Below, piece by piece: positions 52,440 to 61,687 of a stretch of 64,000 bases of DNA (position 1 is its first letter; the number at the start of each line of letters is the position of its first letter). The DNA is from Bog-473 sp963783245 (GTDB lineage: Bacteria; Actinomycetota; Acidimicrobiia; Acidimicrobiales; RAAP-2). The notes beneath the pieces are model-generated. The model saw only the letters and a list, made by a program, of their open reading frames with translations. It had not been told where the DNA came from and did no database searches. Made by a program: the position numbers and the translations under genes. Location of the stretch: the NCBI GenBank assembly GCA_963783245.1, contig CAWAMS010000003.1, forward strand, positions 186,001 through 250,000, read 5' to 3'.

Positions 52440-52862
52440 TCACGCTCCAGGCTCGGACCGGCGCGGAGGACGATCACGGAGCACCCCGTCAGATCCCATG
52501 AACTGACAGGTCCGCTTGGCGATCAACCATCCCTCGTCGGCTGATCTCACAAGTTCGTCTGCGTAGACCGCGAGACGCAGCTCTTGGGTGTCGGCTTGGA
52601 CGAAGAGGAGGTTCTGACGCGTCACCGCGCGGTCACCGTGCAATTCGATTTCGGGTGGACCTCCAAGGTGCAGCCCACGAGGGGCGGCGTCCATCATGTT
52701 CCGAAGCCCCTCGCGTCCTTCGAACGTCCGCCCGTACACGACGTAGTGGGCCTCTGGGGTGAAGAGGGAAACCCACCCCTCGATGTCGTGATGGTCCAAC
52801 GTCAGACAGTAACGAGCGAGCAAGTTCACGATCTCCGTCCGGTCGTTCGTCGCTTCCGTCAT
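52440..52862 (-). CDS. NTF2-like (SnoaL_4 type) protein
   Basis: A 140-residue cone-fold protein: IVNLLARYCLTLDHHDIEGW, LFTPEAHYVVYG, LHLGGPPEIELHGDRAV and a closing WLIAKRTCQFMG strand. It is of the same type as the protein at 7738-8151. Small enzymes of this fold act as dehydratases or isomerases in catabolic clusters, but many are uncharacterised. It lies downstream of a binding-protein gene on the same strand, with a strong hairpin between them, so it may be transcribed separately. Confidence 0.8.
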   Translation of the reverse strand: MTEATNDRTEIVNLLARYCLTLDHHDIEGWVSLFTPEAHYVVYGRTFEGREGLRNMMDAAPRGLHLGGPPEIELHGDRAVTRQNLLFVQADTQELRLAVYADELVRSADEGWLIAKRTCQFMGSDGVLRDRPPRRSEPGA

Positions 52863-52886
52863 TTCTCCTCGTCTCGCTCCTGAGAA

Positions 52887-52940
52887 CGCAAGAGGACCGG
52901 GCTCGCTCCGCTCTCACGAAGCAAGCCCGGTCCTTTCTTG
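52887..52940. terminator. Strong hairpin after the third binding-protein gene
   Basis: AGGACCGGGCT at 52893-52903 pairs perfectly with AGCCCGGTCCT at 52924-52934. On both sides CGCAAGA/TCTTGCG-type bases extend the stem past a small bulge. A TTTCTT run follows on the plus strand. It stands about 40 bases past the stop of the minus-strand binding-protein gene and upstream of the NTF2-like gene, as expected for a transcription terminator or mRNA 3' stabiliser. Confidence 0.6.
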
Positions 52941-52978
52941 CGACAACTCAATGTTTCAAGCTGGGAAGAGACCCCGCA

Positions 52979-54190
52979 TCACGACTTCGGCGCGCAGGTC
53001 GGCTTCAGCCCGAGCGGGGTGGAGTACTTCCCGTTCTTGAGCAGGGCGTAGTACCAGCAGTCAACCGGGTGTGGCTTGCCCGCCGTGAAGGTGAGCGCAG
53101 GCGCCAAGCCCCCGAGAGTGGCACCCTTGATGGAATCCAACCCCTTGGTCAGTTCGGCGCTGGTGGGCGCTTTGCCGTTTGCGCCGAGGTGGCCCAGCTG
53201 CGCCGCCTCCTGGAACATCTTTCCGGAAATCCAGGCTTCCACCGGCAGTTCCCCGTAGTTGACGTCCTTACGCACGCCCGGTGCGTACTTGTCCAGCGCC
53301 TTGTTCATCGACTCGACGGCCGGCGTATTGACGAAGTAGGGAAAGTTGGGAACCGTGAAGTAGGTCGCCTGGTCGATGCCCGCAGTCGTCGTGAAGGAAG
53401 GAAGGAGAACCTCACCGTCGATCACGACCTTGGGCTTGTAGCCCTGCGAGTAGCAGTCCTGAATGATCTTCTCGTCGACCGACTGCGCATCTGCAGTGAA
53501 GATGACCGTGGCCCCGGCCTGCTTGGCGGCCAGACACTGCGCCGTGTAGTTGGGAGCGCTGGCGGACACCTGGAGTGTCGCCACCACGTCCTCACCGACG
53601 GTCTTTGCCTGCGCCACCAGAGGCGCAATTCCCTCCTGGCATTGGACGGCTTCAGCGCAGTAGAAGAGCGCGAACTTGGTCCCACCCGCCTGCTTGACCG
53701 CATCGGTGATGCCGAAGAACAACGAGTCCTCGGTCTGTCCCTCCGGATAGAAACTGCTGTTCAGGAAGAAGGGCTCGGTCGAGGTCGTCACGCCGATCAC
53801 GGGAACGTTCTGCTGCTGCACATAGGTCGCCCACGCCTGATCGTTGTCCGTTTCGTCCGCGATCGCCACGACGTGATCAGTCTGGACGAGGGTGTGCACC
53901 TCGGACACCGACGTAGCCGGATTGCTTGCGTCGTCTTTGAAGATGAGGTCGATTTTGTGCCCATTGATACCGCCACTGGCGTTCACCGATGCCACCCATG
54001 CCTTGTACACGGCGGGGATATCCTGGACGCCCGAGGCCAGAGGCCCCGTACAGGCGCATATCTCACCGATCTTGATCGGCGCCCCGCTCGCTCCGGCGGC
54101 TGATGGAGCCACGCTGAGGGCCGTGATCACCCCGCCGACCATCATCAGGCCGGCTACACAGCTCGCGGCAATTCTCCGAACCTTCCCCAC
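52979..54190 (-). CDS. ABC transporter substrate-binding protein (branched-chain amino acid type), orphan
   Basis: A 403-residue exported binding protein. The signal peptide (KVRRIAAS, then VAGLMMVGGVITALS) probably ends near residue 35. The mature protein starts APIKIGEICACTGPLA, with a Cys45-x-Cys47 pair as in the protein at 10370-11647; further blocks are GGINGHKIDLIFKDD and VPVIGVTTSTEPF. It differs more from the other two. GTG 54190 is preceded by AAAGGGGG. A good promoter lies upstream and a hairpin downstream, so it is probably a single-gene transcript. No permease or ATPase genes are near. Confidence 0.9.
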   Translation of the reverse strand: MGKVRRIAASCVAGLMMVGGVITALSVAPSAAGASGAPIKIGEICACTGPLASGVQDIPAVYKAWVASVNASGGINGHKIDLIFKDDASNPATSVSEVHTLVQTDHVVAIADETDNDQAWATYVQQQNVPVIGVTTSTEPFFLNSSFYPEGQTEDSLFFGITDAVKQAGGTKFALFYCAEAVQCQEGIAPLVAQAKTVGEDVVATLQVSASAPNYTAQCLAAKQAGATVIFTADAQSVDEKIIQDCYSQGYKPKVVIDGEVLLPSFTTTAGIDQATYFTVPNFPYFVNTPAVESMNKALDKYAPGVRKDVNYGELPVEAWISGKMFQEAAQLGHLGANGKAPTSAELTKGLDSIKGATLGGLAPALTFTAGKPHPVDCWYYALLKNGKYSTPLGLKPTCAPKS

Positions 54191-54239
54191 AATGACCCCC
54201 CTTTTTCGCGGCAACCTACCGCGGACCGATTGCAATGGA

Positions 54240-54269
54240 ATTGTAACACCAGGTTGCGTTCCATGTCGA
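54240..54269 (-). promoter_or_regulatory. Sigma-70-like promoter of the third binding-protein gene
   Basis: On the minus strand TCGACA (54264-54269) and TACAAT (54240-54245), each matching consensus in five of six positions, are 18 bases apart. Transcription would begin near 54233, about 43 bases before the GTG at 54190. Confidence 0.55.
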
Positions 54270-54304
54270 GCGCCCCGTCTCAGATTCTTTCTGAAACCTC
54301 GTGT

Positions 54305-55210
54305 TCAAATGCCCTTTGACAGCAGGTCGGCGAGGAGGATCCGCGTGGCGTCCCGTTCACGTGGGGTCGAGACCAGATCGTTGCAGATCAGATCCGTCGC
54401 TCCACTGGCTCGAAAACGCTCGATCCCCGCCCTCACCTCGTCGGCGCCTCCGACAATGGCGATGTCGGCGAGCGAGTCGACGCCTTCACGACCGAGTGAG
54501 GCGCGATACGAAGGCAATCGATCGAATTGCCCGAAATGTTGGGCGAGGCGACCGCGCACTGCAATCGGGTCGTCCGTGACACAGACAGGCATGCCCACCA
54601 CGACTCTCGGGGCAGCACGACCCTCGGCTGCAGCGGCGGAGCCGACGACGGGCACCGTGAACTGCGCCAGCGTCATCGGCCCTATGCACCACAGGACGAC
54701 ACCATCGCATTGACGCCCGGCGATCTCCAGCATTTTGGGCCCGAGCGCGGCGGCCAACACCGGCAACGGCGAGGCCGTTTCGACGCGGATGTCCGACGGA
54801 GCCTGATCGGCCGTGACAACGGTCCGCGCGCACATGTCCGTGAGCTCGCTGAGATACGTACTGAAGTAACGGGCGGGCGAGGCCGGCCAACTCTCCCCCG
54901 CTCCCTCGACCAGCAGTTGATGCGAAAGGCCGACACCGAGAGTCAATCTGCCGCCGAGGGCTGCGTGCACGGTGCGCGCCTGCTGCGCGAGCACTCTCGC
55001 AGTGCGTCCCAGAATCGGAACCACGGCCGTGCCCAACTCGATCCCGGGCACGTCCGCCGCGACGACGGCCAGCGTGGTGAGCGCATCCAGCCCGAAGAAG
55101 TTGGGAACCCAGAAACTCGACGCACCGATCTCGGCCGCTTCCAGGAGGGCGAGCCGGACGTCGGACAGTGTTCCCCGGTTTACGGTCATGTCCATGATGC
55201 CGATCCTCAT
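54305..55210 (-). CDS. LLM-class flavin/F420-dependent oxidoreductase
   Basis: A 301-residue intact LLM protein: VRLALLEAAEIGASSFWVP, IELGTAVVPILGRTARVLAQQARTV in part, GGRLTLGVGLSHQ, PLPVLAAALGPKMLEIAG and a late FRASGATDLI. The GLGxSHQ form is typical of F420-dependent mer/Fgd-like proteins of actinobacteria. ATG 55210 is set by the GGGGGTG just before it; the frame upstream belongs to the GNAT gene in another phase. Followed by the binding-protein promoter region. Substrate unknown. Confidence 0.85.
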   Translation of the reverse strand: MRIGIMDMTVNRGTLSDVRLALLEAAEIGASSFWVPNFFGLDALTTLAVVAADVPGIELGTAVVPILGRTARVLAQQARTVHAALGGRLTLGVGLSHQLLVEGAGESWPASPARYFSTYLSELTDMCARTVVTADQAPSDIRVETASPLPVLAAALGPKMLEIAGRQCDGVVLWCIGPMTLAQFTVPVVGSAAAAEGRAAPRVVVGMPVCVTDDPIAVRGRLAQHFGQFDRLPSYRASLGREGVDSLADIAIVGGADEVRAGIERFRASGATDLICNDLVSTPRERDATRILLADLLSKGI

Positions 55211-55250
55211 GACACACCCCCGAAGGACCGACCTTTGCTGCCGTTGCGCA

Positions 55251-55871
55251 TCATTCGGGAAGCCACATCCGACCGAGCTCGGACTTGCGGGCCGACCATT
55301 CTTCAGAGGTGATGGCATAGCGAGCGTGGTCTTCCCACACGCCATCGATCTCGAGGAATCGCTCGGCGACGCCTTCTTGGCGAACCCCCAGTTTGTCGAC
55401 GACCCGTCGACTCGCCGCATTCCTCGGGATGATGGAGATTTCGACCCGGTGCAGCGAAATGGTTTCGAAGGCGAAGCGAAGCGTGACGACAACCGCTTCG
55501 GGCACCAGGCTCCGGCCGGCCAACGACTGATCGATCCAGTACCCGATCGAACCGCACTGGTACGGGCCCCGCTGGATTGAGGACAACGTCACTTCGCCGC
55601 CAAAGCGTTCCCCGATGAATATTCCGAACCCGTACCCAATCCCGAGGTGTCGTTCTCGCTCGCGGATGTCGCAGCGGTGGGCGAAGTTCGGCTTATCCTC
55701 CAAAGGAGCCGGGGCCCCCCGTTGGCGGGGCTCCCACGGCAGCAACCAGGAGCTGCACCGGGTCCGGACCTCGTGCCACTGGTCAAAGTCCCCCTCCTTG
55801 AGCGGCCGTAACGTGACGCGCTTTCCGAAGAGCTGTAATGGTGGATGCCGCATCGACCGCACTGCGCTCAT
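55251..55871 (-). CDS. GNAT family N-acetyltransferase (RimJ/RimL-like)
   Basis: A 206-residue GNAT protein: VTLRPLKEGDFDQWHEVR at the N-terminus, SIGYWIDQSLAGRSLVPEA at the acetyl-CoA pyrophosphate loop, LHRVEISIIPRNAASRRVVDKLG for the C-terminal signature in part. RimJ-like enzymes acetylate protein N-termini or small amines. Its place between SDR and LLM genes is odd for a catabolic operon; it may simply share the transcript (31- and 40-base gaps). Confidence 0.9.
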   Translation of the reverse strand: MSAVRSMRHPPLQLFGKRVTLRPLKEGDFDQWHEVRTRCSSWLLPWEPRQRGAPAPLEDKPNFAHRCDIRERERHLGIGYGFGIFIGERFGGEVTLSSIQRGPYQCGSIGYWIDQSLAGRSLVPEAVVVTLRFAFETISLHRVEISIIPRNAASRRVVDKLGVRQEGVAERFLEIDGVWEDHARYAITSEEWSARKSELGRMWLPE

Positions 55872-55902
55872 CAGGAGATCATCTCACCGTCGCCAGAAGA
55901 GG

Positions 55903-56673
55903 TCACCGGGCATTCCCATCCTCTGGCGGAGCGGGCGTGCCAGTGAGCTGGCCGCCGTCCACGACCAGCTCGGAGCCGGTGATGTACGAAGCCTGCCGGC
56001 TGGCGAGGAACATCACCGCATCCGCCACCTCGCCGGGCTCCCCCATACGGCCGACCGGGAGCCCGGCGAATCGTGCGTGCACCCCTGCGTCCCGGCTGTC
56101 GCCGGGCAACATCATGGGGGTCGCTATGGGGCCGGGCAGGACAGCGTTGACCCGGATCCGATAGGGCGAGAAGTCCAGCGCCGCAACCTGCGTCAGCCCT
56201 CGCAGGGCCCACTTCGAAGAGACGTACGACGCATGATGGGGCCACGCGTGCGCAGCAGCGGTTGACTCGATATTGACAATGGCCGGCTCGACACCCTCAC
56301 GCAGAGCGTGGGCGCAGGCGCGCATCCCCAAAAAAGGACCCAGGCAGTTGACCCGCCACGTCTGTTCGAACGCATCGGGCGACTCGTCCACCAAGCGCTC
56401 AGTCCGCAGGATTCCGGCATTGTTCACTAAAATGTCGAGGCCACCCAGACGCTCGACAGCGAGGTTCACGGCTCGATCCCACGACTCCTCGCTCGTGACG
56501 TCGAGTGCACACACGACAAGGTTCTGATGCCACGCTTCGTCGGGCATGTGGAGATCGCTCGCGACGACGGAGGCGCCCGCCTGAAGGAACCGGTCAGCGA
56601 TTGCACGGCCCTGACCTCGCGCCGCGCCGGTAACCAGCGCGCGACGTCCGGCCAATGCGTCTGTCGCTGTCAC
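55903..56673 (-). CDS. Short-chain dehydrogenase/reductase
   Basis: A 256-residue classical SDR: TGAARGQGRAI at residues 15-25, NNAGILRTE near 90, active Ser in IVNIESTAAAH, Tyr-Lys in ASYVSSKWALRG, and the substrate-loop PGPIATPM. It oxidises or reduces a hydroxyl/keto group with NAD(P). It begins 7 bases after the stop of the acyl-CoA synthetase gene, so they are one transcript together with the SMP-30-like gene. Confidence 0.9.
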   Translation of the reverse strand: MTATDALAGRRALVTGAARGQGRAIADRFLQAGASVVASDLHMPDEAWHQNLVVCALDVTSEESWDRAVNLAVERLGGLDILVNNAGILRTERLVDESPDAFEQTWRVNCLGPFLGMRACAHALREGVEPAIVNIESTAAAHAWPHHASYVSSKWALRGLTQVAALDFSPYRIRVNAVLPGPIATPMMLPGDSRDAGVHARFAGLPVGRMGEPGEVADAVMFLASRQASYITGSELVVDGGQLTGTPAPPEDGNAR

Positions 56674-56680
56674 CGTGTTC

Positions 56681-58351
56681 TCACGGCGACGACGACGCGG
56701 AAGGCTCTGATCGACGAAGGAGGGCGCTCATGGCCGCGACATCGTCCGGGCTCAGCACGGTGAGCGGCCCGCCACGGGTGCTCCTCCACCAGACCGGATC
56801 GTCACATTCCCACGCCACGCGCCTCAGCGTCCGCTTGTCGACCTTGAGGCTCGCCAGCACCGGAAGCGCCTCGACGACCCTCACGAAGCTCGGCTGCCAC
56901 TTCGGGCTCATGTCCGGATGCTCGCCGAGGAAGCGATCGAACTCGTCCGGATCGAACGGGACTCCCGTCTTCAATTCCACCGCGATCATGACCCGGTCGC
57001 CCACCGCAGGGTCGGGTACCGCATACGCAGCCGATGTCCTCACCCCCGGATGTTCTCCGACAACTCTTTCCACCGGCCGGGCGGCAAAGTTCTCGCCGTC
57101 GACCCGGATCCAGTCATTGTCCCGCCCGACAAAATACAACCAACCATCGGCATCGCGATAGGCCAGATCGCCCGACCAGAAGATCCCGTCACGGAATCGG
57201 AGCCTGTCGGCTTCGGGGTTGCGGTAGTACCCCTCGAATGACTGCCCCGGATCGATCTGCACCAGTTCGCCGATGGCGCGGTCCTCATTGATGAGGCGAC
57301 CGTCGTGGCCGAACTCGGCATCCTCCGTCTCGAGCCCCGTCTCGGGATCGAACACACGCACTCCTTCGCCACCCTTTCCGAGGGCGAGTGCAGGCATGTC
57401 CGATGATCGGCGGATGATGATCAGCCCCTCGGTCGAGCCGTAGCTGTCCCTGACCTCGCAATCGAATCGGCGGGCAAAACCCTCGATATCGGCCACGCTT
57501 GCTTCATTGCCGACCGCGAGCCGCGCCGGGTTGTCAGCGTCATTCTCGCCTTCTGGCGTAGCCATGACGTACTGGAGAACCTTCCCCGTGTAGGCGATGA
57601 ACGTCACGCCGTAGCGCCGGACATCGGGCAAGAAGCCCGAGGCGGAGAACCTGCGGCGAATGGCCATCGGCGCCCCGACATGCACGGCCGATGACCACGC
57701 CGTAAAGAGAGCGCTCGAGTGGAAGAGGGGAAGGGGCGGATACACCACGTCGTCCCTACTCAGGTCTGCAATCCCGGCAACGTGTTTCCCGGTTCTCGCC
57801 AACCGGCCCTGCGTGCACCGAACCGCCTTGGGCGCGGCCGTGGAGCCTGAAGTGAAAATGAGCAGCTGGAGCGTCTGTGGATCTATCGGCTCAGCCGGCG
57901 GAGCCGGAGGAACCGTGCGAAGCGCCTCGCGGTAGTCCGGTTCGTCGATCTGCAGCACACGCGAGGGGGCCACGTTGAGCGTGAGGCCATCCACCAGAGA
58001 CCGGTGACGATCTTCGGTGACAAGGACCTGGCAATCGGTGTGGTCGATGAGTCGGGCAAGCTCGCTCCCACGGTATGTCGAGTTGATGCCGACGATTGTC
58101 GCCCCAGCCAGAGCGCCGGCGCCGAGCCAGAAGAGATAGTCGGGCACGTTGTCCAAGAGGACACCGATATGAGGAGGAAGGGCAGTGTCACGGATTTCGT
58201 GCCAGAGAGAGACCCTTCGCCTTGATTCTTCGAGGAACGCGGCCCAGGACCATGACTCCTCCTCGAACAGGAGCGCCGGACTCTCGACCGCCTCGTGCGC
58301 GAGGAGTCTCTCGGCGAAGGTCTCACCCATGGTGTGGCGCATCGTAGTCAC
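56681..58351 (-). CDS. Acyl-CoA synthetase (AMP-binding, FadD17/FATP-like)
   Basis: A 556-residue ANL-superfamily ligase: the P-loop is FTSGSTAAPKAV, the A5 motif is YGSTEGLIII, the A7 motif is WSGDLAYRDADGWLYFVGR and the catalytic Lys lies in LKVDKRTL. The short early part and the ALAGATIVGINSTYRG segment resemble mycobacterial FadD17 and fatty-acid transport-type ligases. It activates a carboxylic acid to its CoA ester. ATG 58351 overlaps the end of the SMP-30-like gene by 4 bases. Confidence 0.9.
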   Translation of the reverse strand: MTTMRHTMGETFAERLLAHEAVESPALLFEEESWSWAAFLEESRRRVSLWHEIRDTALPPHIGVLLDNVPDYLFWLGAGALAGATIVGINSTYRGSELARLIDHTDCQVLVTEDRHRSLVDGLTLNVAPSRVLQIDEPDYREALRTVPPAPPAEPIDPQTLQLLIFTSGSTAAPKAVRCTQGRLARTGKHVAGIADLSRDDVVYPPLPLFHSSALFTAWSSAVHVGAPMAIRRRFSASGFLPDVRRYGVTFIAYTGKVLQYVMATPEGENDADNPARLAVGNEASVADIEGFARRFDCEVRDSYGSTEGLIIIRRSSDMPALALGKGGEGVRVFDPETGLETEDAEFGHDGRLINEDRAIGELVQIDPGQSFEGYYRNPEADRLRFRDGIFWSGDLAYRDADGWLYFVGRDNDWIRVDGENFAARPVERVVGEHPGVRTSAAYAVPDPAVGDRVMIAVELKTGVPFDPDEFDRFLGEHPDMSPKWQPSFVRVVEALPVLASLKVDKRTLRRVAWECDDPVWWRSTRGGPLTVLSPDDVAAMSALLRRSEPSASSSP

Positions 58352-59302
58352 GACGAAAAGGCCAACTCCAGACCTGACCGCGGCCAGTCAATCTCGACCA
58401 GGCGACCGCTGCCTGAAAGCGTGACCACGGCCAGTTTCATCGATGGGCCACGGAAACACACATTTGTCGTCACGTCGCCGGGAAAGCTGACGAGCTCCTC
58501 CACTGATCCGTTCGGACTGATGACGCACAGACCGTCGCCAAGGGCGCCGACGACGATGTTGCCGTTCGCTTCGACCGCCAAGGAGTCCAATGCATACGGT
58601 GTCGCCGCCAGGCACCGGCCGCCGTGACGAATCCCGAGGCTGGTGGCGCGGGGCCGAATCTCCCCCGGCTTCCCCAGCTCCCATTCCCACACCCGACCGG
58701 TCAGTGTCTCGGCGACGTAGACACTGCGACCATCCGGGGAGAGCCCGACACCGTTCGGACCCAAAAGTGGGAACGCCACTTCGACGATGTGCGAGCCGTC
58801 GGGCTGGGCGTAGTACAGACCCCCTCGGTCGACCGAGAAGTGGCGCCCCTTTCCGTGATCGGTGAACCACATCCCACCTTCTGCATCGAAGACGAGGTCA
58901 TTGGGTCCCCGCAAGGGCCGACCCTCGCACGCCGCGATACAACACCGTGGTCGCCCCCGTGGTTGGATCGATCCGTTCGATCCACCCGCCTTCAAAGTCA
59001 GTCGGCTCATTCGTATGCGTCGCCGGATCGATCGGAATTCGGCGACCGTCGCGCTCGGTCCAGCGAAAACCACCGTTGTTCGCCACGTACACGGCCCCGT
59101 CCGGTCCGATGGCGGCGCCGTTCGGACCACCCCCGACGTCAGCAAGCGTACGGGAAGCTCCCGCCGGGGGAACGATCGTGACCTTCCCGGCTCCGATTTC
59201 CACCACCAGGATCGAGCCATCAGAAAGAGCAACAGGTCCCTCGGGAAAGGCAAGTCCGTCAGCCAGCTCGCGCACCGGGTCTGGAACAATTGTCACGGTC
59301 AC
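58348..59302 (-). pseudogene. SMP-30/gluconolactonase-like beta-propeller protein, broken by one extra base
   Basis: The N-terminal part starting at 59302 reads LAFPEGPVALSDGSILVVE, GPNGAAIGPDGAVYVANN and TTVLYR, then the frame is lost. The continuation ACEGRPLRGPNDLVFD, MWFTDHGKG and GPNGVGLSPDGRSVYVAET lies one base over and ends at 58348. The extra base is in the CC pair near 58932-58933. Restored, it has about 317 residues and the normal six-bladed lactonase pattern. Such enzymes open lactones, which would fit the 4-hydroxyacid theme. Recent inactivation or sequence error. Confidence 0.75.
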
Positions 59303-59450
59303 CGCGCCACCTCCGGCACAGGCAGCATGCCATGGGTTGGCACTCCTCGTGGAGGACGACGTCCGATGAGGTCAGCCCGGACGCGCACAGGACCGCCGCA
59401 CGCGAACGATCGGACATCCGATTCCATAGGTGCCCCTCCTCTGCCTCAAT

Positions 59451-59470
59451 GTCGACATCAATGTTAGCAT
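59451..59470 (+). promoter_or_regulatory. Operator-like site overlapping the acyl-CoA dehydrogenase -10 box
   Basis: GTCGACATCAATGTTA at 59451-59466 matches the P450 promoter site at 44089-44104 in 14 of 16 positions. TAGCAT at 59465-59470 overlaps its right end as a -10 box; transcription would begin near 59477, 28 bases before the ATG at 59505. The distances match those at the P450 gene. Confidence 0.45.
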
Positions 59471-59504
59471 GCCCGCCTGGAAAGTGACCGGAAGAAGGGA
59501 CGGC

Positions 59505-60704
59505 ATGGAGGCATCTCCCGGTACGGAGGAACTAGAGGATTTCCGGACGGAAGTTCGCACCTGGCTGAGGAACGCAGCACCTCGCAGGGGCGGCCCCGAC
59601 GACTTCTCGACTGCCCACACCGAGCGCGCCGACGACTACGAATCCTACGAACGGCAGCTGGCGGCGAACATGCGCCGGATCGTTGCGTGGCAGCGGGCGC
59701 TCGACGACGTGGGGTGGGGGGCGCTCGGTTGGGCGCCCGAATATGGAGGCATCAGCGAGTCGCACCGGAAGATCTTCGCTGAAGAGCAGGCTCACGTGGG
59801 GGTGACGACCAAGCCGCTTTCCGTCGGCGTCGAAATGGTCGGGCCCACGCTCATCGCGTTCGGGACGAAGGAACAACTGCAACGGTTCCTCCCGCCCCTG
59901 CGGCGGGGTGACGAGGTGTGGTGCCAGCTGTTCTCCGAACCGGATGCCGGATCCGATCTTCCGTCGTTGCGGACCGCCGCTTCCGAAACGGACGAGGGCT
60001 GGAATCTCAACGGGCAAAAGGTATGGACCTCCGGCGCTTCGTGCAGTGATTTCGGATTGGCCCTCGCCCGGACCGATCCGTCCAAGCCCCGCCACGCTGG
60101 AATATCTGCGTTCATCGTCGATATGGCGTCACCGGGTGTGGAGGTGCGACCTCTGCGGCAGATCTCGGGCGCCTATCACTTCAACGAAGTGTTCCTGAAT
60201 GACGTGTTCATCCCTCGTGGGTCATTGATCGGCGAACTCGGCAAAGGCTGGGATGTGGCCACCACCATGCTCATGAACGAGCGTGCTTCGCTCGGCGGCG
60301 GGACGTCTGCGGGAACGCCTGAGGAACTGATCGATCTTGCTCGAAGGACGCACCGCGCCGAAGATGCGCTGGTCCGAAATCGCCTCGCCTCGCTCTACGC
60401 CGATGCTGCGATCCTTCAGTGGTCGATCCAGAGGGCACAAGACCGAGGCCACTCCCGGGTGGGGGGATTGCTCAAACTGATGTATTCGCACCACGCGCGC
60501 CGCATGACGAATGCCGCTTTGGATCTGCTGGGTCCGGCAGGTGTCGCCGGTCCCTTGGACGAAACGGAAACGGCGACGACCGACTGGCAGAACCGCTTCC
60601 TTTTCGCTCCCGGACTTCGTATTGCAGGTGGAAGCGACGAGATTCAACGCAACACGATCGCAGAGCGAACGCTCGGCCTCCCGCGGGAAGTGCGTCCTCG
60701 CTAG
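59505..60704 (+). CDS. Acyl-CoA dehydrogenase
   Basis: A 399-residue flavoprotein of the ACAD fold: WGALGWAPEYGG, QLFSEPDAGSDLPSLRT, WNLNGQKVWTSGA, a late LLGPAGVAG and RIAGGSDEIQRNTIAER. It dehydrogenates an acyl-CoA using FAD. ATG 59505 is preferred because AGAAGGGA precedes it; ATG 59469 is nearly at the promoter. The gene stands alone on the plus strand with a promoter site resembling that of the P450 at 44149 and converges on two further dehydrogenase genes. Confidence 0.9.
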   Translation: MEASPGTEELEDFRTEVRTWLRNAAPRRGGPDDFSTAHTERADDYESYERQLAANMRRIVAWQRALDDVGWGALGWAPEYGGISESHRKIFAEEQAHVGVTTKPLSVGVEMVGPTLIAFGTKEQLQRFLPPLRRGDEVWCQLFSEPDAGSDLPSLRTAASETDEGWNLNGQKVWTSGASCSDFGLALARTDPSKPRHAGISAFIVDMASPGVEVRPLRQISGAYHFNEVFLNDVFIPRGSLIGELGKGWDVATTMLMNERASLGGGTSAGTPEELIDLARRTHRAEDALVRNRLASLYADAAILQWSIQRAQDRGHSRVGGLLKLMYSHHARRMTNAALDLLGPAGVAGPLDETETATTDWQNRFLFAPGLRIAGGSDEIQRNTIAERTLGLPREVRPR

Positions 60705-60729
60705 ACGCCCCCGCCTGAAAAGCCCAGGT

Positions 60730-61687
60730 TCAGGGAACCGCGACCAGCTGCGCTCTGCCGAGCATTGCTGCCTGCCCGATCTCCCGGGCCAGTTGCTCCG
60801 TGCTCCCACAAAGTCCGTCCAACATGAGCACCCTTTTGGCATAGCGATGGTGCTCGTGCTCCTCGGTGAATCCGATTCCGCCCAATGCCTGCAGCGTCGC
60901 TTGCGAGACGTGAGAGCCCGTTCGTCCCGCCAATGCCTTGACGAGCGCGACGTAACGCGACGTTGCGGCATCGCCCAATTGGTCCGTGCGAGGGACCAAC
61001 ATTTCGATACTCGAGCGGAGTGCCCGGATCTGCACTTCAGCGGCCGCGAGCATGTGCTGCACGGCTTGGAACGTGCCGATCGGTTGTCCGAACTGCATTC
61101 GATCGTGCGCGTAGGCGACCGAAGTCGTCATCATGTGCTCGCACGCACCCAGAATTTCAGTGCTCATGAAGAGTCGGGCCAGGCTTCGTGCGGCGACTCG
61201 TCGTTCGTCATTTCGGACGTACCCCGTGATCACCTCGAAGGCGGAGATCGGGCAGACGCGGCGAACCGCGACCTTTGGATCGAACGGGCCCGAAACGGTC
61301 TGACTGGGAGTGAGTCGGCGGCCCTCGACAAATCCGGGACCGATGCCAGGAACGTCAACGAGAAGCCTCTTTGCGAGGTCAGTTCCGGCGGGACCCAGTG
61401 ATCTCCAGCCGGTCGTCGGCTCGCTTGGCATCCAACGCAGCGGAGACGCTCAAATCCCCCGGGAGCAGTTCCGGGTGGAGAATGTGGGCGCAGGCGACGC
61501 CGAGAGCCGAGGTCGCAGCAAGTGTGCGACCCTGGGCACGGGCCAGGGACAGCGTCACCTCGAGCCAGGAGGAAAGAGGGGTACCTGGCTGTGGATCCCA
61601 TTCCAAGGCGATCAAGGCATCGGCGTCTCCTCGTTGCAAGACATCGCAGGCCACCTGCACGAACTCCTCGGACAGTGCTGCGCTCAT
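60730..61687 (-). pseudogene. Acyl-CoA dehydrogenase-like protein, broken by one extra base
   Basis: The N-terminal part from 61687 (MSAALSEEFVQVACD) reads to DDRLEITG, and is then lost to a stop. The continuation PAGTDLAKRLLVDVPGIG, CEHMMTTSVAYAHDRMQFGQPIG and LGGIGFTEEHEHHRYAKR lies one base over and ends at 60730. The extra base is in the CCC run (plus strand) at 61394-61396. Restored, it has about 318 residues, short for an ACAD but usual for the non-FAD-motif partner in heteromeric dehydrogenases. It overlaps the 61684 gene by 4 bases. Confidence 0.75.
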
